A stretch of 55,423 nucleotides of DNA from a virus. Shown here one piece after another: positions 47,053-55,423 of this stretch; positions within the stretch are counted from its first letter, which is position 1; each line of letters starts with the position of its first letter. The stretch covers positions 1 through 55,423 of IMG/VR virus record IMGVR_UViG_3300042892_000300; one strand, given 5' to 3'. The translations under genes and the position numbers were made by a program. The notes beneath the pieces are model-generated. The model made no database searches and had not been told where the DNA came from. It saw only the letters and a list, made by a program, of their open reading frames with translations.

Positions 47053-47918
47053 CAAAGGTTACCTGTATTGGTGGATGGGAAAACTCGTGTTGTACCGGGC
47101 CAGATGATACGGACCCCGCCGGCTGCTCCGAGACCACCTGTGCGATTGTAGGCTGCGCCGGAACCTCCGCCGCCAACAGCGCCGCCAGTAGCGCCGTTCG
47201 AGTTGGCGAAGCCGGGTGCGCCCGCAGCGCCTGCGCCCGGACCGCCTTGGCCCGTGTTAGCAGTAGGAGCAGCCGGTGTTATAGTGGCACCAAGAAGTGA
47301 CGCACCACCGCCCCCACCGCCGGCGCTCATTCCCGAAACACCACGAGCGCCGCCTGAACCGCCGCCGCTTGCTCCCGGATCGGCGTTATAAAAGTAGCCG
47401 CCGCCGCGCCCGCCGTTACCAGTGTAACCGGCAGCGCCACCGCCTCCACAAGCCTCTTGGTAGCTAGCAGCACCGCCTTCACCACCACTGTTTCTTACCA
47501 CCCCAGTGCCGGAAGAAGCTGCGCCGCCAGAGCCTTGCGAGCCGTAGTCACGACCGCCCCCACCACCTACAGCAGAAACTACAGAGCTAAAAAGACTAGA
47601 CCCGCCAGTACCTCCCGTTACGATAAATGAGGAACCGCCCGATCCTCCGGCACCCACAGTTACAGAGTAGCTCGTACCCGCAGTGACTGAAATGTTATTG
47701 CTGTACGAGAGCGCGCCACCGCCGCCTCCACCGCCGGAGTACCCGACGTCTGTCCCGCCGAAACCGCCACCGCCTCCACCGCCTACTACAACGACAGACA
47801 CAGAAGTTACCCCCTCAGGAGCCACCCACGAAAAGGTCCCTGCCGTGGTATACGCCGCTTGCCCCGCCGAAGGACCGCCCCCACCCACCATCAGCAATGC
47901 GCGAGATACGCTATCCAT
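47052..47918 (-). CDS. Glycine-rich tail fibre tip protein A
   Basis: The 288-residue protein starts MDSVSRALLMVGGGGPSAGQ and has a FSWVAPEGVTSVSVVVVGGG motif followed by long Gly runs (GGGGGGG, GGGGGRD, GGAASSG) to near the end, and a common tail ending RVFPSTNTGNL. It resembles Gly-rich fibre tips of many phages, which form poly-Gly-helix or loop-based receptor contact tips. It is a paralogue of the protein at 48441-49217. Confidence 0.8.
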   Translation of the reverse strand: MDSVSRALLMVGGGGPSAGQAAYTTAGTFSWVAPEGVTSVSVVVVGGGGGGGFGGTDVGYSGGGGGGGALSYSNNISVTAGTSYSVTVGAGGSGGSSFIVTGGTGGSSLFSSVVSAVGGGGGRDYGSQGSGGAASSGTGVVRNSGGEGGAASYQEACGGGGAAGYTGNGGRGGGYFYNADPGASGGGSGGARGVSGMSAGGGGGGASLLGATITPAAPTANTGQGGPGAGAAGAPGFANSNGATGGAVGGGGSGAAYNRTGGLGAAGGVRIIWPGTTRVFPSTNTGNL

Positions 47919-47922
47919 CGAC

Positions 47923-48441
47923 TTACACCAAGTAGTTGGTTTGCGGAACGCCGTACCAAGTCGTGCCAGCGTTATCGGTTACGAACGTAATCAGGTGCGT
48001 TCTGCTGGTCGTCAGCGTCGGAGCGGTATTACCGGGCCATTTTACAGCGGCAGGCCATGTGATCGTGCCGCTAGTGTGAACGACCTCAAGCGTGAAGGCG
48101 TAAGCCGTGCCGCTGGTCGGAGGATTGCTGAACGTGAAGGTGCTGGTTGCTGCAATCGTCTTGGTGAAGTAGTTGCTAGCAGAACAATCAACATCAAGCG
48201 CGGCTACCGCCGTCGCCGTCTGACGCACCGACCCAGTAGTAGAGACTGCCCCGTCGAGAACAGGGGCTGTTAGTGAAGTACCGGAAGGCAGCGCGACCGT
48301 GCCGGTAAACGTCGGAGACACAAGAGGGGCCACCCCCGTCAGCGTGTTGCTAGAGAATGAGATCGTTTTGTTTGCAATCGTCTGCGTGTTCGTCGCTGTA
48401 AGGACGTTCGACGGAGTGATGATGTTAGAGAGATTAGCCAT
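47923..48441 (-). CDS. Fibre or baseplate-side structural protein
   Basis: The 172-residue protein starts at the ATG at 48441 in a TAATG overlap with the gene above. It is Thr/Ser/Val-rich, has TFTGTVALPSGTSLTAPVLD and a folded end (THLITFVTDNAGTTWYGVPQ), which are typical beta segments of phage fibres. It sits between two Gly-rich paralogues, so it may be a spacer domain gene or a former fibre piece. No enzymatic motif. Confidence 0.7.
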   Translation of the reverse strand: MANLSNIITPSNVLTATNTQTIANKTISFSSNTLTGVAPLVSPTFTGTVALPSGTSLTAPVLDGAVSTTGSVRQTATAVAALDVDCSASNYFTKTIAATSTFTFSNPPTSGTAYAFTLEVVHTSGTITWPAAVKWPGNTAPTLTTSRTHLITFVTDNAGTTWYGVPQTNYLV

Positions 48442-49217
48442 TAGAGGTTCCCCGTATTAGTTGAAGGGAAGGCGCGTCCTTCGCCCCAGATGATGCGGAC
48501 AGCACCAACACCAGCAACACCAGCCCAAGCATCTGCGCCGCCGCCATAGAGGCTACCAGAACCTCCTGAACCGGCAACGCCGGGGTTATCAGTGGCCGCA
48601 CCCCCACTGGTACCCTGACCCAACAGACCCACGCCTCCGCCCGGATAACCACGTCCGCCGCCGCCTCCTGCACCTCCAGTCCCTCCCGTCCCCGTAGTAG
48701 TGCCAGAAACAACGTCGGCCCCGACGCCCCCAGTTCCAGCATAACCGCCCGCACCGCCGCCGCCGCCAATAGTAGTTCGGCTACTTCCGTTAAAGTTACT
48801 GCGGCCTCCGGTGCCTCCGGTGCCTCCGCCATCATAAATGTCAGAAAAAGACCCCCCCGCACGGCCCTGAAGGCCACCTTGTCCGCCGGTCGCAGTAACA
48901 GTTATCACCCCGTTATTAAAACTGCTATTACCCCCACTTCCTTGTGACAAACCAGCAATACCGACCACTACAGTATAAGATACGCCGGGTGTTACAGCGA
49001 TGTTGTTTTTGTACGCAAGACCGGCACCTCCGCCGCACGGATAACTTGGATTACCGCCGCCCCAACCACCTCCGCCCCCGACACAAACCACGCATACGCT
49101 AGTCACACCAGCGGGGGCGACCCACGAAAACGTGCCATTAGTTGTGAAAGCCTGCTGTCCCGGCAATGCGGGTGGCGCACTGGCCCCACCGAGCAAGGCT
49201 AACATAATGCCCGACAT
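48441..49217 (-). CDS. Glycine-rich tail fibre tip protein B
   Basis: The 258-residue protein starts at the ATG at 49217 in a TAATG overlap. It begins [20 protein letters not shown] and holds FSWVAPAGVTSVCVVCVGGG, then Gly-rich loops (GGGGAGGYAG, TGGTGGAGGGGGRGY) and ends with RAFPSTNTGNL. It is paralogous to the protein at 47052-47918 with the same start-to-end plan; this copy has a Cys pair (VCVVCV) that the other lacks. It may recognise a different receptor. Confidence 0.8.
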   Translation of the reverse strand: MSGIMLALLGGASAPPALPGQQAFTTNGTFSWVAPAGVTSVCVVCVGGGGGWGGGNPSYPCGGGAGLAYKNNIAVTPGVSYTVVVGIAGLSQGSGGNSSFNNGVITVTATGGQGGLQGRAGGSFSDIYDGGGTGGTGGRSNFNGSSRTTIGGGGGAGGYAGTGGVGADVVSGTTTGTGGTGGAGGGGGRGYPGGGVGLLGQGTSGGAATDNPGVAGSGGSGSLYGGGADAWAGVAGVGAVRIIWGEGRAFPSTNTGNL

Positions 49218-50788
49218 TAGGTGACATTTCCAGAGACGACGCAGACCGTTCCGCTGATAAACAGGATCGTGGCTACGCCACGGGTAGCCAACGTCATTGT
49301 AGCTTTATCTGTATTAGTTCCACCGATGTAAGCAGTCGTGATCGAGCAGGTGATAGTGATGTTGCCTGTTGTATCATTATAGATCGAAATAGCATCACCA
49401 GCAGCAAACGTAGCATCCGGGATCGTCACGCTACCGCCGGTACCGACGTTGACGAACGTACCCACATCACCTGTGGTCAACGTATAGCTGCCAGTCTTGG
49501 CAGCGCCTGTTTGCGGGATAGCACGGAGCTTGCCCAGGCCATCCGAGACGGTGCCGCTGAATGTCGGAGAGGCAAGCGGGGCAAAGGTTGTGGTGTTCAA
49601 CGTCCACGTATTGGCGGCGGTCTTTTGAAGTAGACCGGATGTTCCTGTCAGTGCGCCAACGGCTTGGAGATCGGCATCATAACCCTGTACGGTTACGCCA
49701 ATCGCAGCCGCCGTTAGGACATTGGTGTCGTCTGCACCAACCTGAGCGTACACCTGCCACGTTGTTCCAGTGTATATCAACTGGACGCTTAACCCGGAGA
49801 TGTCGCAGGTGAGGTCTTCTGCCAATCCCTCAATGGTTGAACCATTGCGGATGACAGTGAGGTTGTTGGTCGCCCATGAATCGTTGGCGTCGGTAACGAT
49901 TACTTGATCGCCAGCCGCAGGCGTGGCGGGAAGCGTAACAGCAAACGCCCCACCAGATGTGTTTGTTTGCACACCTTGACCAGACGACGCGGTGAACGCG
50001 CTTGTTTTTACATCGGTGTAGATAATGCTGTTTGTACCAGTGGGGCCAGCGGTACCCGTTGGACCAGTGGGACCACCAGCACCCTGCGGCCCGGTCGGGC
50101 CAGCGGTAGTGCTAGCCGCGCCTGTAGGACCAGTGGGACCAAGATTACCCACGTCGCCGGGGATACCCTGCGGACCAGTGGGACCTGTTGGACCAGCTAC
50201 AGTAGAGGCACTACCTTGGGGGCCAGTGGGTCCCCCGGGACCCGGAACAGTTGAAGCATCACCCTGCGGGCCGGTAGGACCTGTTGGACCAGTACTTCCA
50301 AGGCTACCGGTCGGACCGGTCGGGCCGAAGTTTCCTACGTCGCCAGCAGGGCCAGTCGCGCCCGTGGGTCCGGTTAGGCCAGTGCTACCCGTTGGGCCGA
50401 CAGCGCCAGTCGGGCCGACAGCGCCAGTGGGACCTATAGGCCCAACGATTTGACCGACGTTAGACCACGCGGAACCGGTCCACACATATAGGTCGCCGTC
50501 TGCCGTGACGATGTAGGCGTCGTTGACGACGTTACCCGTGGGTGGGAGATTACCAACAGTGGCAACGGTGCCTTTGAGATTGATTGACGTACCCTGCGGG
50601 CCAGTGGGGCCGACGATGCCGCCATAGGGCAGGCTCAGATATGCCGTGACGCCATTGCCGATCTTGAACTTATTAGTATCCGTCTCCAGCACCATCTCGC
50701 GGTTGGCGAGGACCGGGTTAAACGAGGTCCATCGCGCAAGTGTATCACCGCGCAAAGAAAGCTGAAAGATCGACGCGCTAATGGTCAC
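49217..50788 (-). CDS. Collagen-like tail fibre protein 2
   Basis: The 523-residue protein starts at GTG in a GTGA overlap with the upstream gene. It shares the N-terminal head ([20 protein letters not shown]) and the [18 protein letters not shown] module with the fibre at 44193-45479, then has collagen-like GPTG repeats (about residues 110-270) and a ~250-residue C-terminal beta region ([20 protein letters not shown]). The two fibres therefore share the attachment end but differ in the tip. Confidence 0.85.
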   Translation of the reverse strand: MTISASIFQLSLRGDTLARWTSFNPVLANREMVLETDTNKFKIGNGVTAYLSLPYGGIVGPTGPQGTSINLKGTVATVGNLPPTGNVVNDAYIVTADGDLYVWTGSAWSNVGQIVGPIGPTGAVGPTGAVGPTGSTGLTGPTGATGPAGDVGNFGPTGPTGSLGSTGPTGPTGPQGDASTVPGPGGPTGPQGSASTVAGPTGPTGPQGIPGDVGNLGPTGPTGAASTTAGPTGPQGAGGPTGPTGTAGPTGTNSIIYTDVKTSAFTASSGQGVQTNTSGGAFAVTLPATPAAGDQVIVTDANDSWATNNLTVIRNGSTIEGLAEDLTCDISGLSVQLIYTGTTWQVYAQVGADDTNVLTAAAIGVTVQGYDADLQAVGALTGTSGLLQKTAANTWTLNTTTFAPLASPTFSGTVSDGLGKLRAIPQTGAAKTGSYTLTTGDVGTFVNVGTGGSVTIPDATFAAGDAISIYNDTTGNITITCSITTAYIGGTNTDKATMTLATRGVATILFISGTVCVVSGNVT

Positions 50789-51039
50789 GGCTGCGCACTC
50801 CCAAGATCGATACGAGCACCGCCAGTGTAATTCGTCTCCGCATTACCGGCGTCGATGAGGGTGGACAGCACCGGGGCCAGTGCCACCCATGCTGCGCCTG
50901 TGCTGTAGTGCATCAGGTTGTCTTCGCCAGCCACGACCGCGCCCTCATACCCAATCGTAGACAAGGCGATAGGTGTCGCGTACCGCAACGACTGTCCGGC
51001 TGAACGCTCACGCCCGGAGGCGAACTTCACGCTGCTCAT
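50785..51039 (-). CDS. Small structural protein, 84 residues
   Basis: It starts [20 protein letters not shown] in an ATGA overlap with the upstream gene and ends in a GTGA overlap with the fibre gene. It is a short beta-type protein with an amphipathic end. It lies between the tailspike area and the fibres, so it may anchor the fibre head. The function is unknown. Confidence 0.7.
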   Translation of the reverse strand: MSSVKFASGRERSAGQSLRYATPIALSTIGYEGAVVAGEDNLMHYSTGAAWVALAPVLSTLIDAGNAETNYTGGARIDLGSAQP

Positions 51040-51446
51040 AGTGTGACGAACTCCTCGCGCTGGTTTAGCACATAGGACAGACTAGCAACAGCACCTTGGA
51101 AGTTTTCGCACTTGAGTTGTAATCGGTCGCCGCTGGGTAGGTTCTGCTTACCTAGTTCAATCAGTGCAAAATCGTTCGGCGGAATATCCATCTGATTTAG
51201 AATCCGCCACGTGACGCTGCTGCCATCCAACACCTGCATCGAGAATTGTATCGTTGCGCTTGAGTTGTTCGCCACGATCAGCGACGTAAGCAAAGCCACC
51301 GCCTGTACCGTGCGCTGCGGGTTGGGGCCGTTCACCGGGATCAGGTAGTTCGGCACATCCAAGATCGTCGTGTAGAACGACGGCACCTGAATGCGGTTGA
51401 CATTGAACAAGTTCAGTGGCGGACGGGGAGTAGTAATCGTGATCAT
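51036..51446 (-). CDS. Small tail-associated protein, 136 residues
   Basis: It starts MITITTPRPPLNLFNVNRIQ and is beta-rich, with FYTTILDVPNYLIPVNG and QMDIPPNDFALIELG segments and a jelly-roll-like pattern. It directly follows the tailspike gene and is coupled to the next. It could be a minor fibre or tailspike-attachment protein. No family is recognised. Confidence 0.7.
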   Translation of the reverse strand: MITITTPRPPLNLFNVNRIQVPSFYTTILDVPNYLIPVNGPNPQRTVQAVALLTSLIVANNSSATIQFSMQVLDGSSVTWRILNQMDIPPNDFALIELGKQNLPSGDRLQLKCENFQGAVASLSYVLNQREEFVTL

Positions 51447-51449
51447 GTG

Positions 51450-53912
51450 TCAGCCTCCGAGAGCCTGAATAAGTGGAAGTGTGATGTTCTGGACACCGCG
51501 CGAGAACGCCTGACCTTCAACAGTCCCGCGTTCAAAATCCACGCGGAGGTCGTCGCCGAGATAGGTATCACCCCGTTCGGTCGAGAAGGTCGCGTAGATA
51601 CGTCCACCGTTGATCTTCAGGTTAACCAGCGCAGGATCACCTGCCAGACCGGTACCTCGCTGAGAGTACGGTAGTGAATTAAAGTTCACGCCGGAGCCGA
51701 CGTAACTGAACTGCTGCCCAGTAGCCTCGACGACAGACGGGAACCCAACTTGTGGCGGGGTCGCGACGTTAGTCTTGATGAGTGCAATCAGCGAAGTCAG
51801 CATGGCCTCCGCAGGGCTAGTCAGAGAGCAGCGGGCCATGATGCGGTCGAAGGTGTAGTCGTAGCTAGCAAGAAAGATCGGCAGCAGACTCGATGCAAAA
51901 AAGTACTGCGCGTTCCAATCGAAAAGACCTTTGACAAAGAACTGCGACCCGCGATCTTGACCAGAGCGAAGATCGTCCGAAAGTTCACGCAGCAGTGTGT
52001 TAAGGTCTTGCCGTGTGAACGCTTCCTGCTCTTCGGTGAAGTTCTGCACCTCGACGAACTCATCCGCGAGGAGTGCGTAAACTTCCTCTACAATGATAGA
52101 CCGCTGCTCAGCGACAGCGTCAGCCGCTGCTACATAGACGCCGCGCGGTTGGCCGACGGGATCGGCGATCTGAATCGTATAACGGAACCCAGTCGAGACC
52201 AGTGCGTAGTCGCCGAAGGTGGAGTTGGAGTTAGCGACAGTGACCTGCCCGCCGTCATGGCACCACAGGCCGTACCGGCTCCAGTTCGAGAACACCGACA
52301 CCAACTGCACGAAGGCATTGCGCACCATTAGGTAGGCATAACCGTTGGGGTTGATCGCGGTGAACGAGTCGACGACGACGGACCGTAGAACAGACGAGGG
52401 GGCCAGCACAGACCCATCAGCGCGCAGATTGCCCCCGCCGCGCGGCATGAGCGGGTTACCTGTTGTGCGGTCAATCGGCAGCGTCATCTGGTCGTAAGTG
52501 AAGTCATGCAGCATCGAGCAGTCAGAGATGTACGGCGACCGGGTAATGAACGCACCCGGGTTGAACACGAACGCAAACCCCTTCTCCGGAGGGTAGTCGT
52601 GCCCTGCTACAGTGAGTGCTCCATTGACCTTGCGGTAGAGCACTGTCGCAACCGTGAAGTACCCATACGCGGCGACAGCCGCCATACCCAGCGTCGTCGT
52701 GGCATAATCCGGTGGGCTTTCATGCTGAAGGCCAGTGAACGTGAAACCGCGCACCTTGCACCCGCTGGTCAGGCGGAACATATTGTTCTGGCTCAGACCA
52801 TTCGGTAGTCGCAACTTGGTCACGCGCAGATCAAACCCATACAGGGCACAGTTCGTTGGAATGACCGTATCGGGCTGCACGATATACTCGCCCGGGTGCA
52901 CGATCACTGCGCACGACTGACCTGTAGCAGCAGCCGCTGCGAGACCCGCGCCAACAGTGGCAAATGGTACAGCGAGGCTTGTCCCAGCGTTGGCGTTATT
53001 GCCGCTCATGGTGACGTAGAAGGTGCGCGCAACAGTGTATGAGTCCGCGAGACCCGCGCCCGTAGGGATGCTGCCCGCTGGCCACTGGAAGTTGTTTGGG
53101 ACAACAAGGTCCGCAGCCGACACGACCAGTGCTGTCGGCGTCGGTGTTTCCCGCAGCCCGACTACTACCAGATCAGTCTCACAACCTGCACCAAAAGTGC
53201 GGTACCATGAGATACCGTAGCGCGCAGACGTTGGGATATAGACATCGAACACGTTCCCGCCGGGGAACCCAAGCGAGTACTCAAACTGGCGCAGAAGCGA
53301 ACTGACCAGCAGCGTGTTGTCCGAGTGAACAACCGTCTGGCCAATCTTGTTGCCGAAGCCGTTGTACCAGTCGATACCAGCGGTAATACCATCATTGGCA
53401 GGATCGCCGCTATCTTTGAACCGCTGGTACGCAACCCGGAATGTGTAGGTCTGGCTCGGCTCCAGCGGGACGCTGTCGATCATGTAGGCCGTACCGGCCC
53501 CCTGAAAGCGATAGACGTTACCGTTAAGGCTGGTTGTTACCGCGCCACCCGTAAGGGTGAAGTTGTTAGGGGCGTCACCGGGACGGTAATCCCGGAACAG
53601 CTTCTCGTCGACGATATTCGCGGCAATGTTGCCGACGGTGACCCGGAGTTCTACAAGACTGCCTACGTCGAACGATTTAGCTACCGTACTCTCAGCGCCA
53701 CGCGCGACAGTGAGGATATCTCCAGAACGCGCTGTGACGTTTACGATCTCAAAAAGACCATCCGCAGACACTACGGTAGCGGAGAAGTTATCACCAGCGG
53801 AGAGCACCGGAAACGATGCGCCCGTGCCGGTAGTCAGAACAATCTGGGTGGTGTTCGCAGCGATAGCGACACTGAGGAACCCCCTAGCATTGTTCTTGAG
53901 TTTAACCGCCAT
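51450..53912 (-). CDS. Tailspike-like protein with beta-helix
   Basis: The 820-residue protein starts MAVKLKNNARGFLSVAIAAN, with a ~280-residue beta-rich attachment part. Near residue 300 begins FYVTMSGNNANAGTSL, the typical start of a right-handed beta-helix (DUF1565/pectate-lyase-like) fold, which continues to about 560 (VRGFTFTGLQ, then CSMLHDFTYDQ). The last part is helical then beta (RGSQFFVKGLFDWNAQYFFA). Tailspikes of this layout bind or cut surface polysaccharide. No catalytic residues can be assigned from sequence alone. Confidence 0.75.
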   Translation of the reverse strand: MAVKLKNNARGFLSVAIAANTTQIVLTTGTGASFPVLSAGDNFSATVVSADGLFEIVNVTARSGDILTVARGAESTVAKSFDVGSLVELRVTVGNIAANIVDEKLFRDYRPGDAPNNFTLTGGAVTTSLNGNVYRFQGAGTAYMIDSVPLEPSQTYTFRVAYQRFKDSGDPANDGITAGIDWYNGFGNKIGQTVVHSDNTLLVSSLLRQFEYSLGFPGGNVFDVYIPTSARYGISWYRTFGAGCETDLVVVGLRETPTPTALVVSAADLVVPNNFQWPAGSIPTGAGLADSYTVARTFYVTMSGNNANAGTSLAVPFATVGAGLAAAAATGQSCAVIVHPGEYIVQPDTVIPTNCALYGFDLRVTKLRLPNGLSQNNMFRLTSGCKVRGFTFTGLQHESPPDYATTTLGMAAVAAYGYFTVATVLYRKVNGALTVAGHDYPPEKGFAFVFNPGAFITRSPYISDCSMLHDFTYDQMTLPIDRTTGNPLMPRGGGNLRADGSVLAPSSVLRSVVVDSFTAINPNGYAYLMVRNAFVQLVSVFSNWSRYGLWCHDGGQVTVANSNSTFGDYALVSTGFRYTIQIADPVGQPRGVYVAAADAVAEQRSIIVEEVYALLADEFVEVQNFTEEQEAFTRQDLNTLLRELSDDLRSGQDRGSQFFVKGLFDWNAQYFFASSLLPIFLASYDYTFDRIMARCSLTSPAEAMLTSLIALIKTNVATPPQVGFPSVVEATGQQFSYVGSGVNFNSLPYSQRGTGLAGDPALVNLKINGGRIYATFSTERGDTYLGDDLRVDFERGTVEGQAFSRGVQNITLPLIQALGG

Positions 53913-53924
53913 CTGCTAACTCCG

Positions 53925-54689
53925 TCAACCAAAGGGTACCATTTGGACGCGCATAGTCCCTCGCATGTTTCCGATGTTAGCACGAGCGCGTCTTTCAGTC
54001 ACGCAGTATGTATACTGCTTGGCGTGGTATGCCGCCAACTCGTAATCCTTCCACGCTTGACTAGGTACGACTAGCAGTTCCTGTAGCGCGCTGTGATAGA
54101 TCGCGTCCTCCAGTTCGTTGAACTGATACTCCGCCATACCGGTGGCATCACGCATGGGTTTTAGGGCATAGATAAGCCGAAGGGTGAACGGCTTCTCATC
54201 ACTGGGGGCGGGCAACACGACGAACCTATCCGGCGATAGCTGCGTAAATACCCGGGGATCACTGGTTTTAGCCAGCGCCTCTTCGGTGACAGTAAACGTC
54301 GAGCCACCGTTGAAGGTGTTGGTGTTGAACTCGTCGCCGTTGAACCCCCCTGTCGCGGTCCACAGTTCCTCGTAGGGTACACCGCTGTAGAGGTCTGCCC
54401 ATGCGGGGTACCGGAGAAGCGCATCCTCCAGAGTAACACGGTCCAGCGGGGAGCCATTGACAGCCGCGTCGAACACAGCATGAACATCAGCATTCACCGG
54501 TTTCCGGTAGAAGTACTGGTGCACCGCTGGGGTCAGATCATACGGAGGCTCTGCGTGTCGCCAATATAACGTGCGCTCACATGTGCGGATCGCCGCATTG
54601 CGAATAGCACTCTCGATCAGTGGGTTCGGGCAACCCGGTACGCTTACACTCACGCGAGGAATGAGTGAGGAGAACTCACGGTCGGCCAT
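53925..54689 (-). CDS. Tail adaptor or tail tube-side structural protein
   Basis: The 254-residue protein starts at the ATG at 54689 in a TGATG overlap with the adaptor gene. It opens MADREFSSLIPRVSVSVPGC and has helical segments (ESAIRNAAIRTCERTLYWRH) plus a beta domain. It is encoded directly after the head-tail adaptor, like the second adaptor or gp10-type proteins of podoviruses. Likely it connects the adaptor ring with fibres or the tail tube. Not identified by motif. Confidence 0.7.
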   Translation of the reverse strand: MADREFSSLIPRVSVSVPGCPNPLIESAIRNAAIRTCERTLYWRHAEPPYDLTPAVHQYFYRKPVNADVHAVFDAAVNGSPLDRVTLEDALLRYPAWADLYSGVPYEELWTATGGFNGDEFNTNTFNGGSTFTVTEEALAKTSDPRVFTQLSPDRFVVLPAPSDEKPFTLRLIYALKPMRDATGMAEYQFNELEDAIYHSALQELLVVPSQAWKDYELAAYHAKQYTYCVTERRARANIGNMRGTMRVQMVPFG

Positions 54690-55333
54690 CAGATCACCTG
54701 CTTCGGATTAAGCCCGCCTTCTTCAGTGTCAGTGACGGTGCGCGTCTGTAGCCCGGTGGCCAGAACCTGATTGAACGAGTCTTGGAACAGCTTGGCGCGA
54801 CCTGAGTTGACGTGCTCATCGTCCACGGACTCCGCAAAAAACACCACACCGTCGACGACAACCGGGAGATACACGTCGGTGAGTGTCTCGATGGTCTGAT
54901 TGATCGTGTAGGCAACAGGACTCTGCACATACTCCGCGACGAGGATCGTGCCCTCTATGGGACGCGGGTATACAAAGAACCGGTTCGGGCTGCGTACATG
55001 GCGCATGAAGTTGACCGGCATACCTGCTGGATCATTCGCCCAGCTAGGGTGAATGCGGTCCAGCGACTCCCGATTGGTTTCCGTGAGGGCGTTACCGCCC
55101 CGCACTTGGAAGACTTCTATCAACCGCATGGAGTCTGCTGGACAGCTTTGCAGCACCTCGCCCGGTACCGTGGGGATATCTTCAATCACAGAGAATAGGT
55201 CTGGACGTAGCACGACCATCCGCTTCAGCGTTTGGTTCACCCATCCGAGCATGAGGGTGTCGCTGTAGCGGTATGGCGCACGGGTGTCCTGAACCAGTAT
55301 CCGTGCCTGTGTGATGATATCCGCAGGGGTCAT
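54689..55333 (-). CDS. Head-tail adaptor protein, P22 gp4/T7 gp11 position
   Basis: The 214-residue protein starts at the ATG at 55333, overlapping the upstream stop. It opens MTPADIITQARILVQDTRAP, with helices (TLMLGWVNQTLKRMVVLRPD) like those of phage adaptor proteins that bind under the portal, a central ADSMRLIEVFQVRGG segment, and an end EGGLNPKQVI. Its size and location right before the tail genes fit a head-tail connector ring. Confidence 0.78.
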   Translation of the reverse strand: MTPADIITQARILVQDTRAPYRYSDTLMLGWVNQTLKRMVVLRPDLFSVIEDIPTVPGEVLQSCPADSMRLIEVFQVRGGNALTETNRESLDRIHPSWANDPAGMPVNFMRHVRSPNRFFVYPRPIEGTILVAEYVQSPVAYTINQTIETLTDVYLPVVVDGVVFFAESVDDEHVNSGRAKLFQDSFNQVLATGLQTRTVTDTEEGGLNPKQVI

Positions 55334-55423
55334 TCAGGCCAGCCTCTTTTGGCTTCGACAGCCAACTCAGGATCGGTATACACTGGTTCTACAGGTATGT
55401 CAGTAGATAGATCAAGCCCGTTG
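55330..55423 (-). CDS. Partial late gene at the right edge (5' end missing)
   Basis: Only the last 30 codons are inside the window, ending in TGA that overlaps the adaptor start (55333). The visible text reads NGLDLSTDIPVEPVYTDPE, then LAVEAKRGWPE. It is acidic, with no family visible. It belongs to the same late transcript as the gene cut at the left edge; a direct join of window ends does not keep this frame. Confidence 0.6.
   Translation of the reverse strand, partial: NGLDLSTDIPVEPVYTDPELAVEAKRGWPE

Noticed and set aside
44538-50440. Dense short repeats that could suggest a CRISPR array or satellite
   Set aside because: The repeats are codons for Gly-Pro-Thr collagen-like triplets in open reading frames, with no regular spacers.
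1-55423. tRNA genes, integrase or attachment sites
   Set aside because: I found no cloverleaf with CCA-type end and no tyrosine or serine integrase motif in the translated genes.

Overview
The window is most of, or nearly all of, the genome of a lytic tailed bacteriophage with a podovirus (short-tail) gene set and roughly balanced to slightly GC-rich DNA. Evidence: both terminase subunits, a P22-type portal, scaffold and coat protein, tail adaptor and nozzle-like proteins, a row of internal virion proteins in the T7 order, collagen-like and glycine-rich fibres, a holin/endolysin/spanin cassette, and a T7-like family A DNA polymerase. Spanins point to a Gram-negative host; nothing fixes the genus. 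I see no integrase, no phage RNA polymerase and no tRNA gene, so transcription probably relies on the host polymerase. The gene cut at the left edge (lacking its 3' end) and the gene cut at the right edge (lacking its 5' end) are transcribed in the same direction, and the coat-protein end meets the tail-adaptor end. The two edges are therefore probably neighbours on a circular or permuted map, although a direct join does not keep the reading frame.

Layout. (1) 1-7749, minus strand: small terminase, two small genes, large terminase, a small basic protein, a terminator, then portal, scaffold, coat, decoration-like protein and a fibre-like fragment. (2) 7750-9215, divergent control region: a palindrome, a hairpin and a possible H-type pseudoknot precede a short transcription unit of two small genes that ends in a textbook terminator. 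After it comes a 650 bp AT-rich stretch with nine GATAAA/TTTATC motifs, a candidate origin or operator array. (3) 9216-25599, plus strand, early and replication genes: small unknowns, a MoxR-type AAA+ ATPase, a DUF3150-like protein and a HExxH/VWA protein, then DNA polymerase, alanine-rich small proteins, a DnaA domain IV-like DNA-binding protein, a Cas4/RecB-type nuclease, a VRR-NUC nuclease, an SNF2-type helicase, an SSB-like protein and a primase-helicase. (4) 25602-55423, minus strand, late genes: tail adaptors, tailspike, two duplicated fibre systems, a glycosyltransferase, a heme-oxygenase-like protein, a metallophosphoesterase, lysis genes, nozzle, and an ejectosome ending in a 2820-residue protein.

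How the parts work together. Replication can be built from PolA, primase-helicase, SSB-like protein and nucleases, probably with host clamp and loader. The MoxR/DUF3150/VWA trio looks like an ATP-driven chaperone or remodelling system expressed early. Late genes are packed with ATGA, GTGA, TAATG and TGATG junctions, which suggests translational coupling. The largest late product is a composite ejection protein that carries an L,D-transpeptidase-like domain behind a signal-peptide-like segment and a HExxH motif, so it could act on peptidoglycan while DNA enters the cell.

Most striking items: the giant ejection protein, the heme-oxygenase-like gene among tail and lysis genes, the AAA+/VWA module, the pseudoknot leader, the GATAAA array, the orphan DnaA-IV-like protein, and a 48-residue protein with a sliding-clamp-binding-like motif. 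All family assignments are from reading the sequence; no database search was possible.
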